5,122 bases of DNA, taken from Clostridia bacterium. Its GTDB lineage: Bacteria > Bacillota > Clostridia > Christensenellales > Aristaeellaceae. Position 1 is the stretch's first letter, and every line of letters starts with the position of its first letter. Location of the stretch: the NCBI GenBank assembly GCA_900759005.1, contig CAAEUQ010000002.1:1-5122 (forward strand), written 5' to 3'. A model generated the notes under the pieces. That model saw nothing but the letters and a program-made list of their open reading frames with translations, was not told the origin of the DNA and ran no database searches. A program made the translations under genes and the position numbers. Positions 5,087-5,122 of the stretch are shown piece by piece.

Positions 5087-5122
5087 AAAAACCGCCCGTC
5101 CAAGGCTCCAAATCGCGAAAAA
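5087..5122 (-). other. Window end; probable partial terminator of a gene to the right
   Basis: AAAAA (5087-5091) followed by CCGCCCGTCC (5092-5101) reads GGACGGGCGG then TTTTT on the minus strand. This is the usual look of the second stem arm and T run of an intrinsic terminator. The matching first arm is not present in the remaining 21 nt, so it would lie beyond the window or have a long loop. No coding sequence is visible here. Confidence 0.3.

Overview
The window looks like an ordinary chromosomal stretch from a moderately GC-rich Firmicute, probably a member of the Clostridia. The reasons are the strong GGAGG-type ribosome binding sites at 5-9 nt spacing, consensus-like sigma-A promoters (three exact TATAAT boxes and one TATCAT), intrinsic terminators at most gene ends and a tRNA gene with an encoded CCA end. 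The protein families found are common in that group. I cannot name a genus. No transposon, phage, CRISPR, toxin-antitoxin or defence gene is visible.

Layout. Positions 1-193 hold no gene. They carry a strong plus-strand terminator (31-75) of a gene left of the window, a second inverted repeat (98-128) and the probable terminator of the first gene. An M20-family amidohydrolase related to AbgB/M20D enzymes lies at 194-1537 (minus). It is transcribed divergently from an M32 metallocarboxypeptidase at 1632-3128 (plus). The 94-nt gap between them contains two back-to-back extended -10 promoters whose TGnTATAAT cores form a perfect inverted repeat. Both enzymes cleave amide bonds of amino acid derivatives or peptides, so a shared role in peptide or amino acid salvage is plausible but inferred. 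The carboxypeptidase converges on a MgtE magnesium transporter (3171-4541, minus). The two share one bidirectional terminator packed into a 42-nt gap.

Upstream of mgtE is a good promoter (4804-4832, minus) about 256 nt before the start codon. The long leader does not contain the conserved blocks of the M-box Mg2+ riboswitch as I remember them. It does contain a possible 23-codon leader ORF with its own Shine-Dalgarno, overlapping mutually exclusive GC stems followed by a T6 run, and two hairpins just before the mgtE ribosome binding site. This is the most interesting part of the window: a candidate for non-M-box control of a Mg2+ transporter.

Divergent from mgtE is a single-gene tRNA unit: promoter at 4898-4926, tRNA-Ala(CGC) at 4961-5036 and a 13-bp terminator at 5039-5073. 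The last ~30 nt probably contain one arm of a terminator belonging to the next gene to the right.
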